A stretch of DNA of 64,000 bases from Diploptera punctata (GCA_030220185.1 JASPKZ010007526.1:1-64000); one strand, 5' to 3'. Shown: positions 41,296 through 51,506, numbered from the stretch's first letter. The notes: generated by a model not told the origin, from the letters alone. Made by a program: numbers and translations.

Positions 41296-43271
41296 TGTAT
41301 GTGTGTCTGTAGGCTTATGTCCTTTATAGACTTCTAAACCGTTCAGCCGATCTTCGTGAAAATTTGTATATAAGGGGTTTCAAATGTGGCGAGTTTTTAG
41401 TCGTTATCTATTATGTTCAAAATCATTAGTTGTAGGAGTTCACCTATAACGAAAATTTAAAAATCGCTCTAGCGATCGCAATTTTCGATGTTTCTCAATA
41501 CAACTGGGAATATCGTATTAAAATAAACCGAGGAAGGTACTCTCCAAAAATCAGCGAAATCCGATAGTTAGAAGTGGGGGTTTACTTGAAATCCGGAATT
41601 TAAAAAAAATGCCTTTACAACTGGACCTATTTTTATGGAATTTTTTTGTGTGTTTGAGTGTGTCCCTGGATGACTTATTGCATTCTAGGATTCTTACATC
41701 TTAATATATAAATTTCTTATATTCAACGTATTTCTTAGAGAGTCAGTCACTGCAAGATAATGCTCTGGCCTATTCAGAATGTTAAAAAGGAGGAGCTTGT
41801 TTTAATATGATAAAATTAAGTTGATAAAATCGAGGTGAAACTACTGTGATTGTTTGTAAATCAAAATTGATTGAAATGTGATTGGTCATTGACTCCCATT
41901 TAGGGCATGAGTTACATAGTCGGGGGAATGATTTGCGGTTTATACTCGTATGTGTACTGTAATAACAACTTACTACATCTACCATAAAGCAGGCAAGCGG
42001 TTGCGTCCTTCAAGAATCTCACTGTAGGCTACATTGTATTTAAATATAAAAAAACTCTGTCCTTTAGAAAACATACTGTAATCATTCTGTGAAACACTAT
42101 ATCGACCAGTAAAGCAAGCGTTCCGTCACTTTCAGTTGTCAAGTTGTGATGTATGTGCAGTTATTTCAATTTTTATAATTTGCTATATTAAACGCATGGC
42201 TCTTAAATTGTATAATACATGTGAAGGCCATGATAATCCACTCGTGGCATCGCTAGGAACCTATGAAACAACCAATAACAAACACAAGCGTCCAAAATGG
42301 ATCCTGGACAACACTTGACCGGTGAAAGCTGATAAGGTCACACACACACACACACAGAAACACATTACACAATTATTCAATTATAATTACAACATTCGCA
42401 TATAATGTGCATTAATAAAATATATAAATACAACAAATTAAAAAACTAATAACTAATATTACTGCAACAGGTTCATCCCACCAGTTCCAGAGAAACTGAC
42501 ATCACCTGACAACTACAGATAGAACAGCAACAACAACTGAAGAGTAAAACAATTTAAAAAATGCACGTTATCATAATTGTATGAATAATTGTAATAATCT
42601 GAAATGTAGGCACATTATATTTAAATAAAGAGAAGCCTGGATGTCCTCCCAATATGGACTCATCCGAAAGCCAAGATTCCGTGTGATCGACTATTCCGAT
42701 TGAGGTTTTAAGCGATTTCCCTCAATCCAAAGAGCAAATGCTGGAATAGAACCAGAAAAGATCCGCTTCCGACTTCACTCTGCTAATTAACTTCAAATTT
42801 GAATTCAAAATTTAAACCGGGGCCTATGTATTTTACAGGAACCCGGTGTTCTACCTGTTAAGAAGGACAAAAATGGATTGCTTACCGCCAACACTTAAGT
42901 GATGGCCGCTGAGCTTTCCATCCATCTATCTATCTATCTATCCATCTATCTATCACTTGTTCTCTGGTCATCCGCACGTCTGTATTGGTGCATCGAGATC
43001 CCGTCCCGAAGTGAATGGGAAGAGGGATATGGTCACATGTGCAATTATTATTATTACTGTTAGTATTGACGATATTAATCATAATTATATATTATTTTTA
43101 TTTTGATTCTTGGTTCACAATGAACACAAGAAACGTATATTCGTGAAAAGAAATTTTAATATATATGGATGACTCAACATAAGAATAAGTGAATTAAATT
43201 AGTTTGAATTGGGTTATATTACCTAAGTTGGTTCCGAAGAGTAGTAAGATTAATATGATTTTAAAATCCAT
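32451..43271 (-). CDS. LY6/uPAR-domain GPI-anchored protein, gene B (three exons)
   Basis: Joining 43271-43223, 35208-35083 and 32662-32451 gives 128 residues: signal peptide MDFKIILILLLFGTNL, a cysteine domain beginning NCIKCYEC and ending CKECTTDFCN, one GEPHKNKGG stalk unit, and the hydrophobic tail YIIEVMICLLFILIF. All 11 cysteines and all phase-1 introns match gene A, but only about half the residues of exon 2 do. Intron 1 is about 8 kb, including some 6.7 kb absent from A. No frame damage is seen, so it is probably functional. Confidence 0.87.
32880..33192 (-). pseudogene. Penelope-like element C-terminal fragment
   Basis: The minus strand reads QLLKQLEKPLELTVWEKIY and IQKNQFRSMNFKIPDERNLI, open to a stop near 32932. 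The same segment as in the 6.4-kb relic. Separated from its GIY-YIG half (34305-34600) by the composite element. Confidence 0.75.
33234..33720 (+). repeat. three tandem 164-bp units
   Basis: Starts of 'tctatgtaacggaat' at 33234, 33398 and 33562 give a constant 164-bp period. Units differ by a few bases. Copy 1 of the composite element has only one. Confidence 0.95.
33764..33855 (+). tRNA. tRNA-Tyr-like pseudogene with intron, second copy
   Basis: AGCTCAGTTGGTAGAGCGG, intron-like 'tggtatataatttca', and a T-arm CGCTGGTTCAAATCCGG. The anticodon region has mutated (CTCTTAG), so GTA is lost. Confidence 0.65.
34305..34600 (-). pseudogene. Penelope-like GIY-YIG endonuclease fragment
   Basis: The minus strand reads GIYQIRCRDCNKVYIGKTKR, with the two characteristic cysteines between GIY and YIG typical of Penelope endonucleases, preceded by a short linker to the terminal repeat. 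Truncated after RNTSKYFKMV. Confidence 0.88.
34505..34780. repeat. Penelope terminal foldback with paired hammerhead-like motifs
   Basis: Arms of about 110 bp ('ttccgggctatgtggccgtgg...' and inverse) meet near 34635. Each arm contains CTGAAGA, a CCCTC/GAGGG stem and GAGAAACGTC (34666-34700 plus; 34602-34568 minus). Confidence 0.8.
34868..34897 (+). ncRNA. hammerhead-ribozyme-like core
   Basis: CTGAAGA, the stem GATATA/TATATC and GAAA follow in the order required for helix II of a hammerhead. The preceding GCCCAGACTGGGC can form a hairpin. Catalytic activity is not shown. Confidence 0.5.
35083..35208 (-). CDS. gene B exon 2
   Basis: Acceptor TCTGTTTCAG before GGAACTGC, donor AATG then GTAAATA; 126 nt as in gene A. 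Cysteines fall at codons 2, 5, 8, 18, 29 and 36, identical to A. Confidence 0.9.
35292..35666 (-). pseudogene. RTE-like 3' fragment inserted in gene B intron 1
   Basis: Minus strand MAVATLLYGSEHWVL...WMDHINRMDSNRV, ending in GCTGCT/GATGAT repeats. 11-bp duplication CTTGCATTATC (35281-35291, 35667-35677). Gene A intron 1 near 22552 is uninterrupted. Confidence 0.92.
36306..36352. repeat. (AAAT)n microsatellite
   Basis: About eleven AAAT units at the place where gene A has only an A-run (23691-23700). Confidence 0.95.
36555..36600 (-). mobile_element. SINE-B2 tail fragment
   Basis: 'cgtccatagtaattctgcccg' with 'aggtctttcactgcaat' matches the terminal part of SINE-B2 in inverse orientation. 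Confidence 0.7.
37360..37810 (-). pseudogene. R1/I-type non-LTR retroelement C-terminal fragment
   Basis: The minus strand reads NHNVTQLLSGHGHFKGKLFE...CNCNNHEEDTVTHVLYHC, the post-RNase H zinc-knuckle region (C-x-C-x7-H-x4-C type) of such elements, then a stop and a (TG)-rich 3' region at 37275-37345. Confidence 0.75.
37965..38200 (-). mobile_element. SINE-B2 copy, tail-shortened
   Basis: tRNA head with box B and the 'gaagctaccacacc' B2 tail on the minus strand; the central part is shortened and the terminal 'agacctgcc' block is absent. Confidence 0.85.
38628..39722 (+). repeat. repeat E copy 1 with tandem sub-units
   Basis: Begins 'taatacccggcgtgcgctgctacgcc' and ends 'acaaacaaacattcatttctatatatta'. 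The internal phrase 'gtgctgattacccggcgttgcc.ggaatctac' followed by 'cttcttg.cataaatgagct' recurs at about 38750, 38900, 39230 and partly 39345. A foldback is inserted at 38981-39142. A similar start and end occur at 59543-60042. Confidence 0.7.
38981..39142. mobile_element. short Penelope-type foldback insertion
   Basis: Arms of about 66 bp ('gatcttgtagaagattttcgggctgttgg' and inverse) around 'gtttcgccagagat'. A 15-bp duplication AAAAATTAATGTATT flanks it (38966-38980, 39143-39157). Same family as 58405-58758 with the hammerhead-like interior deleted. Confidence 0.92.
39822..40075 (-). mobile_element. SINE-C copy
   Basis: The minus strand begins GGGGCACACCGTGGTATAGTTGGTTAAGG-type tRNA head (split here at 20 bases: GGGGCACACCGTGGTATAG then TTGGTTAAGG) and shares 'aggatttttaa' and 'gtaaagacgg' blocks with 29868-30157. 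Confidence 0.8.
41040..41180 (-). mobile_element. SINE-D copy (fourth tRNA-derived family)
   Basis: The minus strand begins 'gtccgtcgccgtggcgtcgt' with box A-like 'ggtagagtcc' and box B GGTTCGATTCCCGGC, then 'ggggattttaaaatctcc'. A pyrimidine-rich tract lies beyond (40945-41030). Single copy in this window. Confidence 0.7.
41264..41292. repeat. (TA)n microsatellite
   Basis: About 14 TA units at the left edge of repeat F. Confidence 0.95.
41293..41640 (+). repeat. repeat F copy 1
   Basis: Shares order and phrases with 63425-63720 ('gttatctattat', 'aacgaaaatttaaaaat', 'aaatcagcgaaat', 'gtttacttgaaat'). Starts with a phrase of the type 'ctaaaccgttcagccgatc', common in dispersed arthropod repeats. 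Non-coding. Confidence 0.7.
42136..42318 (+). other. 60-codon open frame, not recognised
   Basis: Encodes MSSCDVCAVISIFIICYIKR and a basic tail ending HKRPKWILDNT. There is a hydrophobic N-terminus, but no family resemblance or splice context. Probably chance; reported because it is one of few non-repeat frames here. Confidence 0.15.
42640..42930 (+). repeat. repeat Y copy with SINE-core-like segment
   Basis: 'gaggttttaagcgatttccctcaatcc...aaatgctggaatag' resembles the conserved central domain seen in several metazoan SINEs. The following 175 bp match 1555-1730 inversely. It ends in (TATC)n at about 42922-42955. Confidence 0.6.
43223..43271 (-). CDS. gene B exon 1 (signal peptide)
   Basis: ATG at 43271-43269; 49 nt ending AACTTAG before GTAATATAAC. 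It differs from A by three bases. The acceptor-like TTTTTCTTTACAG 12 bases upstream of the ATG is conserved. Confidence 0.85.
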
Positions 43272-43523
43272 TTTCTGTTAAATCTGTAAAGAAAAATGTT
43301 CGACTTAATTTTTTTTTTTTTTGCATAGGCTACGTACTTGTATTAACATAACATTAAAATCATGTTTGAGATAGCAAGTAAGGGAGAAAAACAGGAAGAG
43401 TACAGTGATTTGTTATTGGACATATCATACAAGATCCTTGGATTAATAACTCATTCTCACCTGTCTTTAAACTGCACGCAAATTCCATTTTTCACGGATT
43501 TTATATTTTATGTACAGTATATA

Positions 43524-43770
43524 CCATAAAAGGAATTCTGAGATTCTCAAAGAATTACAAACAGAATCAATCATGGAATAAGTTCAAAAATACAGAAACA
43601 ACTGGAAATCTCACGTAAGAAGAATGAGCAGAACAAGAATACCACGTCAAATCTTAAATTACCAGCCACCAGGCGAAAGCTCATTTGGCAAACCCTGCAA
43701 ACATTGGATTGAGACCATAACCAACCGCTAGGTCTATCACATGAAAGGAAGAAGAAGAAGAAGAAGAATT
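43524..43770 (+). mobile_element. RTE-like 3' fragment upstream of gene B
   Basis: The plus strand reads QKYRNNWKSHVRRMSRTRIP...GKPCKHWIETITNR, stop, then (GAA)n. An 11-bp duplication TACAGTATATA flanks it (43513-43523, 43771-43781). The gene A upstream region lacks it. It lies about 250 bp upstream of the gene B ATG, so it may affect the promoter. Confidence 0.92.
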
Positions 43771-43837
43771 TACAGTATATAGATGTAAAATTTTGATTAA
43801 TATAAACACACAGCTTATTAACTACACCCCAGACATT

Positions 43838-43965
43838 GTTTTTTTTAATGCCACCAGGTTGTATTCTATGACAACTCTGGTTTTCTTTCCTGGCATTGGC
43901 GGAATTGTAATCCATTTGTTAGGTTTGGGCACCTGGAAGGCGGAACTCTAGACATCCTATTATCA
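43838..43965 (-). mobile_element. SINE-B1 tail fragment
   Basis: 'atgccaccaggttgt...cctggcattggcg...aggcgga' is a diverged B1 tail in inverse orientation. It marks the upstream end of homology between genes A and B. Confidence 0.75.
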
Positions 43966-43994
43966 TAATGAATTAGATATTAAAGCGTCTAAGT

Positions 43995-44265
43995 TTCGTG
44001 CCGTAGCCTTAGGAGTTAAAGGCTTGATGTCTTGATGTAAAGCTACAAGACTTATGCTCGTTCGAATCCTTATGGAGGAATACATTTTCTTATGGAATTT
44101 GGACCAGTATGGGACCGGTGTCCATCCAGCATCGTGAGTATTTTGAGTGTTAAATTACCTCATGCCATTCTTTTACTGGCTGGATTATATTGTCCCTATC
44201 TGTAATTAACACATGTGGATGTGAGGGCAGCTGCCAGCTAGTAGACCAAGTGCCTAGTAGGTTTG
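43995..44265 (+). mobile_element. SINE-A copy 3, old
   Basis: 'gtgccgtagccttaggagttaaagg', 'agtatgggaccggtgtcca' and 'acacatgtggatgtgagggc' align with SINE-A but with many substitutions and deletions. Confidence 0.8.
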
Positions 44266-44324
44266 TCGCGTCATGGAGTTGTGAATAAGAATTAATTAGA
44301 AAAGCTATGTTGTATTTTTTTTTT

Positions 44325-44915
44325 TTTTGCGCGATAGTTGCGTTTTGTCATACTTACAGCAATGCGACCATGATTCAAAGTTCAACTTCCTACATTTCGG
44401 AGTTGCCAACCTAAATAACTATACTGTAATATGTAATATTACAAATCGCGTGTGGGAAGTAAAACCACTGTCCTCTATGTATACTACGTACAACGTATTT
44501 AAACAAAATATCCAAAAGATAGGGTTAATATACATTATACGAAACAAATCACTGCATTTTAAATGAACTGAACCTTATTTGAAACAATATAAAACATTAA
44601 ATACGTATTTGCGGTCGTTTTATCAATAATAATGGTCTCGCGGCCTCCTGTACTTTCAACTAATAAACATTGCCCACACTGTTAACGTTAGTCATTTGTT
44701 TACAATAAACACAAATATTTCCAGCAAAGATGTTATTATTTTACTATTATTTATTATTTTGAAAACACCATCGCGCAAAAAATAATGTACAACGCACGTT
44801 TGTGAACTGTTTTAAGAATCTCGGAAATTAAAAACCTCGCTATTGCTCGGTTTTTAAACATTTTCCTCGCTTCTGTCGCTTCCCAACCTCGCATCGTAAT
44901 ATACTATTCTGAATC
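44325..44915 (+). mobile_element. MITE-X copy 3
   Basis: Full-length: from TTTTTTGCGCGATAGTTGCG to 'gcatcgtaatatactattc', with the internal inverted ATCGCGCAAAAAA near 44771. Confidence 0.88.
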
Positions 44916-45800
44916 CAAATGATGAGATTTGTACATAAGAGAACTATAGAGAGAAAAAAGCACACACACAAAAAGTCCGTTTTGGTAAAGACTTTTGAAA
45001 ATTAACTCCTCATATGGAAAATACCAGGCACTGTATAGAATAACCTTAACTCGTAGTAAACAAATCCTTCTTAGTTTCTTGTAGCTTAGGTTATTAGTTT
45101 CTGATATTTATATTTATAGCATAAGTTATTTCAATGAAAAACTGCGGATAACGCAATTCGGAATATACATTATTTACAAAGACTTACTTGCATTTCCGGG
45201 TTATTTTTGTGGTAAAGTTTAACTTTCAGGAAACAATGTAATGTTAATAATTGAATTGGATTTTTAAATTAATTAATTACTGTAATCACAGCCGAATTTA
45301 CTCTAAACATGTATCTAAAACTTATCTCAAATTGTAACATACCCAGAGTCAGTCTTTCCAAACTACCGTATTATCTAAATTATACAGCCTTTATCACATT
45401 TTGATGTATGAAAATTGAATGTTTAACAATTAGCAAATAGCATTTTTAATATTACTGATAACAATATACGATGCCTACGACAAACATAAAAAGTTAAATT
45501 TTCAGCCAAAATGTTGCCTTCATATTTAAATTAAAAAATAACAGATAGTTGCATTGTTTTCTACTTTTTCATATCCTTGTATTGTAGTATCATCATCACT
45601 ATCACCAGCATCACTTCAATATTTAGGAGAATCTTCTGTTCCGGCCTAATTACTTTTAAATGGATTATTTCCAACGCTTCTTTGATCATTTCTGCTGACT
45701 GTATTTTATTCCAATCTCCCTTTCGCAGTATCTAAGTTTCACTCCCATATAACAGTGCTGAAACAGCCATAACCTTAAACAATTTTAAACTTGTATCATT
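44916..45800 (-). pseudogene. RTE family 2 relic with 3' region
   Basis: 44916-45490 aligns with 8690-9310. The minus strand of 45800-45500 reads KLFKVMAVSALLYGSET and GDWNKIQSAEMIKEALE. Paired with 28441-28700. Confidence 0.75.
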
Positions 45801-45929
45801 TCTGGTCTTCTTTTTTAATGTTCTGGCTTATAGTTTGGGTTGTATTTGGAGTTGGTTATCCACAAAATGTAGTGATACATTATAAGCACAGTTTATTTTC
45901 CAATCGTTCACTGTACAATCCACTTACCT

Positions 45930-46285
45930 CAAATAATAATCTTCAAGTCACGTCTGGCCTAGAATCTCCTTGTCCTACCAGCCGGCTAATAGCATCACAT
46001 CCACACATACTATTTTCAGTGTTGGATGATCTTCCAACCAGTATAGGGTTGACGTAGGGTCAGAGTGTTAAATTGTCCTACGGTTGCATCTAGTTTTTCA
46101 ACCTGGAATCGCTACTCAATTGCAGCTACCTAAATTCTCCATTATATTCCATAGGCACCGGTTCTATATTGACCGAAATTCCATGAGTACATTTTATCTC
46201 CCATAGGAACTCAAACTAACGTAGGACCCCATAGCTCTGAGCCAAGACATGATGCCTTAGATCGTTCAGCTGCAGCGTAGCACCC
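45930..46285 (-). mobile_element. SINE-A copy 4, old
   Basis: Inverse orientation; 'ccagccggctaatag', 'cacatccacac', 'aacctggaatcgctac' and the tRNA head at the right end are recognisable though diverged. Confidence 0.8.
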
Positions 46286-46289
46286 AAAA

Positions 46290-46430
46290 AATGGTTAATA
46301 TTGTTCTCCCATCTCATTCTTGAACTATTTACTGAGTAGCTTCTCTCTGGTTTTCTTACAAGAGATTTACATGTCCCTTTTTAATTTCCCGTCCCCATCG
46401 CATCTACAATACCTTAAACCTTTCCCATGG
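46290..46430 (-). pseudogene. old fragment of the 3.6-kb RTE family
   Basis: 'ggttaatattgttctccca.ct.attcttg' and 'cttctctctggttttcttacaag' align with the C-terminal coding region inversely; heavily diverged. Confidence 0.7.
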
Positions 46431-46784
46431 TTCTCCACCCGGAGAGGGGATTTTACTTCCGGAGATTATTGTTCTAATGAAAGGCATGCACGCATTATTT
46501 CTAGAAAGTTTTATTTTGTAGTGAAATTACTTCATCCTTCGAACATTGCATTACTTTTGGTCTGGCTTATCGCCTTCGACCTTTCCGACAGCATTCGTTT
46601 GGTCATTTAAGTACGCAATCTCCTCCATATCCCCTCGTTAGCAAAATTACCATCGAAGCCTTTTTATAGAGGTTATTTATGTAGTAATTATATTTTGTCA
46701 CTTTTATACTTCAGTTGCTGGGATCTTTGTTTGTGTGAGGGTGTCATAAGGGATTGCTTTTGAGGTAAGTTGTCTATTAGTTAT

Positions 46785-47235
46785 GTATTGAGGGATGGAG
46801 AAAAATTGCATTTCGTATTCTACTTCCTCGGCTATTTAGCGCATGACACCTCTTCCCAGATATATCCTTCCTTAGGCAATCTTTTTAACACATGTAAAGT
46901 TTCAAGACAAGATTTTTTTTTTCCAGGATTGTTCGTCAGCTTTAAACGTAACCATTTATTGGGAGCTTCGATATCGGTGTGCTCACCCCTAGAGTATCGT
47001 CCTCCTTATTGCAATATGGAGAAAAATTATATTTCTTCTTCTTCTTCGGCTCTTTAGCACCTGTTAACTTTGCCTACGTGCAAATCCACTTCATATAAAC
47101 TTTTTCTAAGGCAATCTTTTTAATACATGTGAAAGTATCATGACGAGATTTTTTTTTTTAGTTCACCAGCCTTAAAGCTTAATATTTTATTGGGAGCTTT
47201 GATATCGGTATGACCACCCCTAGAGAATATTGTAG
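46785..47235. repeat. two-copy tandem repeat, about 235-bp period
   Basis: 'atggagaaaaattgcatttc', 'ttaggcaatctttttaacacatg' and 'ttattgggagcttcgatatcgg' each recur about 220-240 bp downstream in order. Confidence 0.85.
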
Positions 47236-47710
47236 TATGACACCTCATTCACTGTACATTGTATGAACTGCATGATTTTTAAAAGGGACTTATGACAATT
47301 TTTAAATTTTGCAGAAGGACAGCATAGATGTTCTTACAAACAGCATCCAAATTAGTGTCTAATACTTCTAACGTGTTTCATAGTAAAAATGAATTCCTTG
47401 ACGTCATTGGTTCTGTGAAAAATCTTAAATTGGACTATATTTATGAAATAAAAAACGTGAAAAGAAAAACAAATTGGCAAAGATGCAGAAGTCACTCTTT
47501 AATATCAATCGATTGAAGTGAGTGCTGCAATGGACTAAATTATTAGTTCATCTGCCGTCACACGAAATTTTAACCCCCGCTTCCAAGCTCCGAGCAACTA
47601 TGACAAAACCCGATGTACTGACTCTATCTGCCGAAGGGATTGGATGCCACAACCTTAGACTGGGTTACTTCATTTAACAAGGTCTACCACGAGAAGGAGA
47701 GACTGTAATT

Positions 47711-47850
47711 GAAAAAAAAAAAAAAAAAAAAAATTAATGCCCCAGGTTGTCATTTCGACATTTCTAGTGTTCTTTCATAGCATTTTGTTTAATTGTGAAT
47801 CCACTTCTGAGGTTGGGGCGCCTAGAAGGCGGAGTTACGTTACCCCGAGA
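47711..47850 (-). mobile_element. SINE-B1 tail fragment with poly(A)
   Basis: A run of about 23 A precedes 'aatgccccaggttgtc...ttggggcgccta'. On the minus strand this is a B1 tail; note that the homopolymer appears as A rather than T on the plus strand, so it is not the element's own A-tail. Confidence 0.7.
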
Positions 47851-47952
47851 ATTGAAAAAGATTACTTGACATATTTTACACTTCACTTTTCCAACCAGAA
47901 AAGAGGTCATTTAGGGATACAAAATGGGATACCCGAACTAGAATGAATAATG

Positions 47953-48530
47953 TTTTGCGCGATAGTGCGTTTTGTCGTAAATTACTTAAAGCAATGGCGA
48001 CCATGATTGGAAGTGCAACTTCCTACATTTCGGGGTTGCCAATCTAAATAACTATACTGTAATATTACATATTATAATCCACTGTCCTCTATGTATACTA
48101 CGTACAATGTACATACAAACATATGTCCAAAATGTAGTGTTAATATACATTATACGAAACAAATCACTGCATTTTAAATGAACTGAACTTTATTTGAAAT
48201 AATATAAAACAATAAATACGTACTTGCCGCCATTTTATGACTGATTGGTGTCACGGCCTACTGCAGATTCAACTAATAAACATTGCTCACACTGTTAACG
48301 TTAATCAGTTGTTTATAATGAACGCAAACATTTCCAACGAAGATGTTATTATTTTACTATTATTTATTATTTTTCAAACACCATCGCGCAAAAAATAATT
48401 TACAACACACGTTTGTGAAGTTTTTTTTAACAATCTCGGGAATTAAAAACCTCGCTATCGCCAGATTTTTAAACATTTTCTCCCTTGTGTAAAAACCACT
48501 TCCCAACCTCGCATCGTAATATACTATTTC
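47953..48530 (+). mobile_element. MITE-X copy 4
   Basis: From TTTTGCGCGATAGTGCG to 'cgcatcgtaatatactattt'; internal CATCGCGCAAAAAA near 48382; a central deletion removes the 'cacgtgtgggaagtaaaa' block. Confidence 0.88.
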
Positions 48531-49184
48531 GTTAGTTTTCAAAGATTGTTTTATCGTATCGACTGCAACTCTGAATCCAATAGGAACGTTGATATTTGTA
48601 CGTTAGTACTCCTACATATTATATTTGTTAATCATTGCATTAATATTGAACAAGAAGCGTAGGTGGTCAAGTTTTTTTAGGTTAAAAGCATTATGAGCGT
48701 AATATCGGAGATATAAATACACTTTGTAGACAGATGTCACTAATAACAAATAAGGTACTATCGAAGTAACAGTTGACGACGTGTTTGCGTGCTTTACACT
48801 GCGTTGCTAGGTTACGCGATGTTATTTTGTTTAAGTTAAACTCTATAAAAAAAAGAGAGAGGAGGGCCTTTCACTTGCAGAGTTTCAGCTATGTTCTCAA
48901 AAGAAAATACGTTATAATATAATGACAAAGCATTGGAATAAGTTAAAAGAAGTGAAATACCATAAAAAGTCCTAATCTGATCATTAGTGTGTTGTTTTGT
49001 TGAAGATGAAACTACCCCATCTAATCGCCTCATTAGCGAGTGTTTTCAGTCAGAGATTATAAAATTCTATTATTTCTAATATTTCTGAAATTCGTAATTT
49101 TCTTTAATTTTTAGAAGGTTTGAATCAAAGCACGATGCCATTAAGAAAAAAATCATTTCCTCTATAATTTTCCACCCTGAGATC
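48531..49184. other. no recognisable feature
   Basis: AT-rich, no supported frame or repeat. Confidence 0.45.
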
Positions 49185-49530
49185 ATGGTAAATGTTATTT
49201 TCCCACCTCATTTTTGGCCTATCTACTAAGCACTTTCCCTATGAATTTGCTACAGAGTTTCCATGGCCCTCTTTCATTCCCCATTCGTGCCACATGTCTT
49301 GTCTGTCGCGGTCTGCGAAACTTAACTGTTCATATTACATGTCTTCCCATAAATATCATATAGCTCACCGGTACGTGTTTTTCTCCTTTCGCCTGCCTGT
49401 TTGTCTCTGTTTCATCCAGATAGTTTCCTAGGCACTTTATTCTCAGATAGTTGTAATATTTTCTCCTCTCTTAAAGTAAGAGACCATGTTTCACATCCAT
49501 ATATTATAATTCGAAGAATAACCATTCTGT
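49185..49530 (-). pseudogene. old copy of the 3.6-kb RTE family C-terminus
   Basis: 'ttattttcccacctcattttt', 'ccccattcgtgccacatgtc', 'ctttattctcagatag' and 'cttaaagtaagagaccatgtttc' align inversely with 5900-6230. Confidence 0.8.
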
Positions 49531-49544
49531 ATATATATATATAT

Positions 49545-50125
49545 CATCCACCGGTATTATGGCAGCTGCCACCGTCTTCCGGAAACCAAACGCCATTCTT
49601 CTCTGTCCATCCATTGATCTTCCTCCAATCCTCTAATATTCATAGCCGCTTGTACTCTTTCTGTCCTAGTTTTCTTCGGTCTTCTTCTTCTTTTCCTCCT
49701 TTCCATAACAATTGTAGGCAATCTTTGCTCTGCTATTCTTTTGACATGGTCATACCACTGACATATTTTCTTTTCTATAATGTATATGATGTCCGGCTCC
49801 TCTTGCACACCCATAATTTCCCTTATTTCTTTATTTAGTATTTTATCCATTCTAGATTTTCCAGTTGATCTTCTTAAAACATCCATTTCTGTACTTAAAA
49901 TTCTTTTCATTTCCCTGGTAGGAATTTGCCAGAATTCAACACCATATGTTAAAATGCCCTGAATTATGGTTTGATATATTTGTAATTTTCTATTTTTTGT
50001 AATATTTTTGCTCCACAAAACAGAGTTTAAATCATTTATTGTTTGTTTTGTTTGTGCGATTCTATTTTTAATTTACATTGTGTTATCGCCTGAATGGTCT
50101 AATTTTGTTCCTAAATAAGCCGGAC
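49545..50125 (-). pseudogene. RTE-like C-terminal fragment
   Basis: Minus strand YLGTKLDHSG near 50115, then IYQTIIQGILTYGVEFWQIP...STEMDVLRRSTGKSRMD and RGLEEDQWMDREEWR; open over about 153 codons. The 3' end meets a (TA)n run at 49530-49546. Confidence 0.85.
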
Positions 50126-50523
50126 CCCATACTGCACAAACAATCACGATAAAAATTCAAGAATTTCGAGGAATCGAACTTCTACCACATCCAACATGTA
50201 GCCCTGATCTTGCGCATTAAGTTTACCGGTATCATCTGTTTTGGTCCTTGGCTCATTTCTTGCGTAAAATTTCGAAAACATTGAAACTTTGGAAGTGGGT
50301 CCCAACGAATTCTTCGCATCAGAAACCAGTGACTAGAACCTTAGCACGACAATAAACCTCGCTGAAAATGACTTAAGACCATGGAATTTGATGGCCTCTA
50401 CTTTGAAGAGCAGTTTAATTTGTCAGAAAAAAATTCGAAATAAAATGTTGTGTAAAAAAGACATTACTCATCAGATAGTAATTTTTTAACATTTTTTAGA
50501 GAAGTTGGGATGACAAGAGTCCT

Positions 50524-50533
50524 TTACCATAAC

Positions 50534-50567
<34 letters not shown>

Positions 50568-50575
50568 TTAATTAT
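50524..50575. repeat. (AAT)n microsatellite
   Basis: About 15 AAT/ATA triplets at the 3' edge of an RTE-like fragment. Confidence 0.95.
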
Positions 50576-50750
50576 AAATATTCCACAATACACCAAAGTG
50601 ATTTGTCGCCATAGGTTCCTGTCTAAAGCATCTTCTTTCCTCAAATCTGTAGCTTCCATACTTCTCTTCACTCCATCCATCGTTCTCTAGACCTGCCTCG
50701 TCCGCTTCTTCCATTAGCTTTTCAATTAAGGATATTCTCAGGTACCAAAG
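50576..50750 (-). pseudogene. short RTE-like 3' fragment between microsatellites
   Basis: The minus strand frame reads TMDGVKRSMEATDLRKEDAL then DRNLWRQI, the typical end of these proteins. Confidence 0.65.
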
Positions 50751-50751
50751 A

Positions 50752-50787
50752 TAATAATAATAATAATAATAATTATTATTATTATTA

Positions 50788-50833
<46 letters not shown>
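50752..50833. repeat. (AAT/ATT)n microsatellite
   Basis: AAT triplets switch to ATT triplets near 50775, so the tract is itself an imperfect palindrome. Confidence 0.95.
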
Positions 50834-50835
<2 letters not shown>

Positions 50836-51065
50836 GTCGGACATAAGTGTACTTCAAAGCACAAGGTAATAATTATTAATTTAATATTAGTAATCTATAG
50901 CTTATCTAATTTTAATTATTGTTTTATTTACATAAAAATTATATCTTCTTCATAATTATGTTAGTCTTTTTCTCCAGAACCATTTTACATCTTGATTAAT
51001 TCTCATTAACAGTATTGGAAATATTAGTTTCATTGATCATTAAGCTTAATTTGTATAAAAATAAT

Positions 51066-51413
51066 GTCCACCGCTGTGGTCTCGAGGCAGCGTGCTGCCT
51101 TGTCACGCAGCGGGTCCGGATTCGATCCCCGGTCGAGACAGTTTTCCTGGGTGAGGTTTTTATCGGGGTTTTTCATCACCTGTAAGACAAATGTCAGGAA
51201 AACTTTAAGGCCCAAACGGTCTCCGAAATCATATGGCCATCATCATCATCATCCTTATCATTATCATCATCATCCTTCACCGGTGTGGAAAGCAACGGGA
51301 AGCTACCACACCTACAATTCCCTAGTAAAGCTGCAAAGCATGGCATGAAAATTCTATGATTACAGTGAAAGACCTGCCCGCGGGCAGAATTACTATGGAT
51401 GGATGGATGGATA
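51066..51413 (+). mobile_element. SINE-B2 copy, full length
   Basis: 'gtccaccgctgtggtctcgagg' tRNA head, box B-like GATTCGATCCCCGG, then the B2 tail ('gtggaaagcaacgggaagct', 'agacctgcccgcgggcag') ending in (GGAT)n. Confidence 0.92.
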
Positions 51414-51469
51414 AAAATATAATTTTACGTACACACTAATGAGTTTTGTATTTTTGTTGTTGTTACTAC

Positions 51470-51506
51470 TTGAGTAGAAGAAAATGCCTCATGGCGTAAC
51501 TTTTTC

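Larger units (their letters stand above)
36490..43185. other. 6.7-kb repeat block unique to gene B intron 1
   Basis: Alignment with gene A intron 1 breaks at about 36485 ('cgaaaaataagt') and resumes at about 43186 ('aataagtgaattaaattag'). The interval holds the SINEs, retroelement relics and repeats listed below. 36610-36960 and 37810-37950 show nothing I can identify. Confidence 0.7.
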
